Positions 4,536-6,034 of a stretch of 6,034 nucleotides of DNA are shown here, piece by piece. Each line of letters begins with the position of its first letter. Within the stretch, counting starts at the first letter, position 1. The notes beneath the pieces were generated by a model. It was given only the letters and a program-made list of their open reading frames with translations. It did not search any database and had not been told where the DNA came from. Made by a program: the position numbers and the translations under genes. Origin of the DNA: Acidobacteriota bacterium (GTDB taxonomy: Bacteria > Acidobacteriota > Vicinamibacteria > Vicinamibacterales > CAVVIG01); the NCBI GenBank assembly GCA_003222455.1, contig QHWF01000454.1, positions 1 through 6,034 of the forward strand. Reading direction: 5' to 3'.

Positions 4536-5693
4536 GTGCCCGAAACCGTAACAATCGAAACAAAGTTTCTGCGGAACCTGTGGGACGATGACGAGGCCAC
4601 CAGTCTGGCCAGGCAGCCGCTCGAGTTGCTGCGCTACCGATCGAACCTGCTGGGCGCCGATCTTCGCATCACGAACTTCGGCGGCGGCAACACGAGCTCG
4701 AAGATCGACCTGCCGGATCCGCTGACGGGCGCGCCCGTGCGGGTGCTCGCGGTGAAGGGCAGCGGCGGCGATCTGCGCAGCATCGGCGCGTCCGGCTTCG
4801 CCCTCCTGCATCTCGACAAGCTCGAGGCCCTCATCCCGCGTTACCGCGGCGAAGCGAATGAAGACGAAATGATCGGTCTCTACCCGCTGTGCGCGTTCGG
4901 TGAGAACCGGGTGGCCGCCTCCATCGATACGCCGCTCCACGCGTTTCTGCCGTTCGATCATGTGGATCATCTGCACCCCGATTGGGCGATCGCGCTCGCC
5001 GCGAGCGCCAACGGCCGGGAGAAGCTGGACGAGTTCAACCGGCGTTATGGGCGCCGGATCGCATGGGTGCCGTGGCAGCGACCCAGATTCGAGCTGGCAT
5101 TGATGCTGCGGCAGGCGATCGCCGGGCATCCGGGGTGCGACGGCATCGTGCTCGGGAGTCACGGCCTGTTCACCTGGGGCGACACGCCGCGCCACTGCTA
5201 TGTGAACAGCATCAGGACGATCGATCAGATGGGTGAGTTCGTGGACCTTCATGCGCGCGCCCGGGGGCTCCGATTCGGGGGCGCCGCCGCGACGGCCACG
5301 GTCGATCGCGAGTCGACGGTCGCCGCGATTCTGCCGCACCTGCGCGGCAGCCTGTCCTTGGAGCGGCGTGTGATCGCGCATGTCGAGCGGTCGGACGAAG
5401 CGCTCGAGTTCGCGAACAGCGCGTGGGCCGAAGAGTTGTGTCGCCTGGGTACGAGCTGTCCCGACCACTTTCTGCGCACGCGCATCTCGCCGATGTTCGT
5501 GCCGTGGGATCCGGCTCGTGACGGCATCGCGGGTCTGGAGTCGCGGATTGGCGAGCGGCTGGCGAGCTATCGTGAGGCATACGCCGCGTACTACACGGCG
5601 CACGCCCAGCCGGATTCGCCGCCGCTGCGCGGCTCGAACCCGTCGGTCGTCGTCATCCCGGCGCTTGGGGTGATCGGGTTCGGCAAGGACTAG
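4536..5693 (+). CDS. rhaD: Rhamnulose-1-phosphate aldolase part of a bifunctional aldolase/short-chain dehydrogenase, ended by an in-frame TAG
   Basis: Starting at GTG 4536, 385 codons precede TAG 5691-5693. The protein matches the N-terminal class II (zinc) aldolase half of the rhamnulose-1-phosphate aldolase/alcohol dehydrogenase fusions (TIGR02632 type, about 680-700 residues; also called RhaE in some species). Visible are the phosphate-binding GGGNTSSK (residues 49-56), HAFLPFDHVDHLHPDW (135-150) with the likely zinc ligands His145 and His147, and GSHGLFTWGDT with His209. The reaction splits L-rhamnulose 1-phosphate into dihydroxyacetone phosphate and L-lactaldehyde in the cytoplasm, directly after the rhamnulokinase step. 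The residues before the stop (NPSVVVIPALGVIGFGKD) are normally followed by a Lys-Arg-Glu-Ala-Arg-Ile segment; here the next codons still encode REARITTEF in the same frame, so one AAG-to-TAG change explains the break. The aldolase domain is essentially complete and might work alone; equally the gene may be a pseudogene or the base an error. Confidence 0.88.
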   Translation: MPETVTIETKFLRNLWDDDEATSLARQPLELLRYRSNLLGADLRITNFGGGNTSSKIDLPDPLTGAPVRVLAVKGSGGDLRSIGASGFALLHLDKLEALIPRYRGEANEDEMIGLYPLCAFGENRVAASIDTPLHAFLPFDHVDHLHPDWAIALAASANGREKLDEFNRRYGRRIAWVPWQRPRFELALMLRQAIAGHPGCDGIVLGSHGLFTWGDTPRHCYVNSIRTIDQMGEFVDLHARARGLRFGGAAATATVDRESTVAAILPHLRGSLSLERRVIAHVERSDEALEFANSAWAEELCRLGTSCPDHFLRTRISPMFVPWDPARDGIAGLESRIGERLASYREAYAAYYTAHAQPDSPPLRGSNPSVVVIPALGVIGFGKD

Positions 5694-6034
5694 CGCGAAG
5701 CGCGAATCACGACGGAATTCTTCGTCAATGCCATCCACGTGATGGCCGGCGCCAACGCACTCGAAGACAAAGAGACCCGGCTGGGCCCGCTGCCGCAGGC
5801 GCGACGGGCGGAGCAGGCGCGCGACTTCACGAGCTTCCACAACTATGTGGCGCTGCCGCGGTCCGAAGCGTTCCGTATTGAGTACTGGGCGCTCGAGGAA
5901 GCCAAGCTGCAGCGCATGCCGCCGGAGCGCGAGCTCAGCCGGAAGATCGCGCTTGTCGTCGGTGGCGGCAGCGGGATCGGCCGCGAGGTTGCGCTGGAAA
6001 TTGTGAGGCGCGGCGGTCATGTCGTCGTCGCGGA
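5694..6034 (+). pseudogene. rhaD: Continuation of the aldolase/dehydrogenase fusion after the in-frame stop: linker and start of the short-chain dehydrogenase domain (runs off window)
   Basis: The frame of the upstream aldolase continues without a shift for 113 codons to the window end. It begins REARITTEFFVNAIHVMAGANALED, the conserved linker of the fusion family, passes through YVALPRSEAFRIEYWALEEAKLQR, and reaches the NAD-binding Rossmann start KIALVVGGGSGIGREVA (Gly-rich motif at 5961-5981). The encoded enzyme would process L-lactaldehyde. No convincing independent start is seen: the in-frame ATG at 5742 and GTG at 5739 lack a Shine-Dalgarno sequence and fall inside the conserved linker. 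I therefore treat it as the disconnected 3' part of the same gene. If the TAG is read through or is a sequencing error, 4536 to beyond 6034 is one intact gene. Confidence 0.75.

Noticed and set aside
5691..5700. Frameshift as the cause of the break in the aldolase/dehydrogenase gene
   Set aside because: The same frame carries conserved residues on both sides of the TAG; a substitution suffices and no base gain or loss is needed.
5739..5744. Independent start (GTG 5739 or ATG 5742) for a separate dehydrogenase gene
   Set aside because: No Shine-Dalgarno sequence precedes it, and the codons upstream back to the TAG encode conserved family residues, so an interrupted fusion is the better reading.
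4239..6020. Minus-strand open frame continuous with the second DUF1080 gene, which would make an 850-residue protein
   Set aside because: Its upstream part lies antisense to the well-supported aldolase gene and is Arg-rich low-complexity translation. The real start is the ATG at 4238, with AAGGAG and a signal peptide.

Overview
The window is GC-rich and gene-dense, with little intergenic space except where palindromic repeats sit. Two PF06439-type (DUF1080, 3-keto-disaccharide hydrolase) genes, a Gfo/Idh/MocA oxidoreductase, a fused rhamnulose-1-phosphate aldolase/dehydrogenase and abundant short hairpin repeats suggest a free-living sugar-degrading bacterium. Acidobacteriota (Vicinamibacteria-like) is my best guess. 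This is inferred from gene content and repeat style, because no rRNA or other marker gene is present.

Layout. Positions 2-721 (+) hold the C-terminal two thirds of a Gfo/Idh/MocA oxidoreductase. It overlaps by 4 bp (ATGA) a secreted DUF1080 gene at 718-1779 (+). That gene overlaps by 4 bp (GTGA) a rhamnulokinase gene at 1776-3254 (+). These three form one translationally coupled operon. Positions 3255-3467 contain two palindromic elements between convergent genes. A second secreted DUF1080 gene lies at 3468-4238 (-). A divergent intergenic region (4239-4535) carries several 18-bp hairpins, three of them tagged with GTAGTG. From 4536 (+) runs a class II aldolase/short-chain dehydrogenase fusion. 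Its frame is broken by one in-frame TAG at 5691-5693 and otherwise continues open to the window end.

How the genes fit together. Rhamnulokinase makes L-rhamnulose 1-phosphate. The aldolase domain splits that into dihydroxyacetone phosphate and L-lactaldehyde, and the dehydrogenase domain is expected to process the lactaldehyde. The exported DUF1080 proteins plus the oxidoreductase resemble an oxidative (3-keto) deglycosylation module that could release rhamnose from glycosides. That link is a hypothesis from context. L-rhamnose isomerase, transporter and regulator are not in the window.

The most notable signals are: a 291-bp element with 24-bp terminal inverted repeats inserted in frame just behind the signal peptide of the first DUF1080 gene; the in-frame amber codon exactly between the aldolase and dehydrogenase parts of the fusion; the GTAGTG-tagged hairpin cluster; and two different palindromic repeats that share the same loop sequence.
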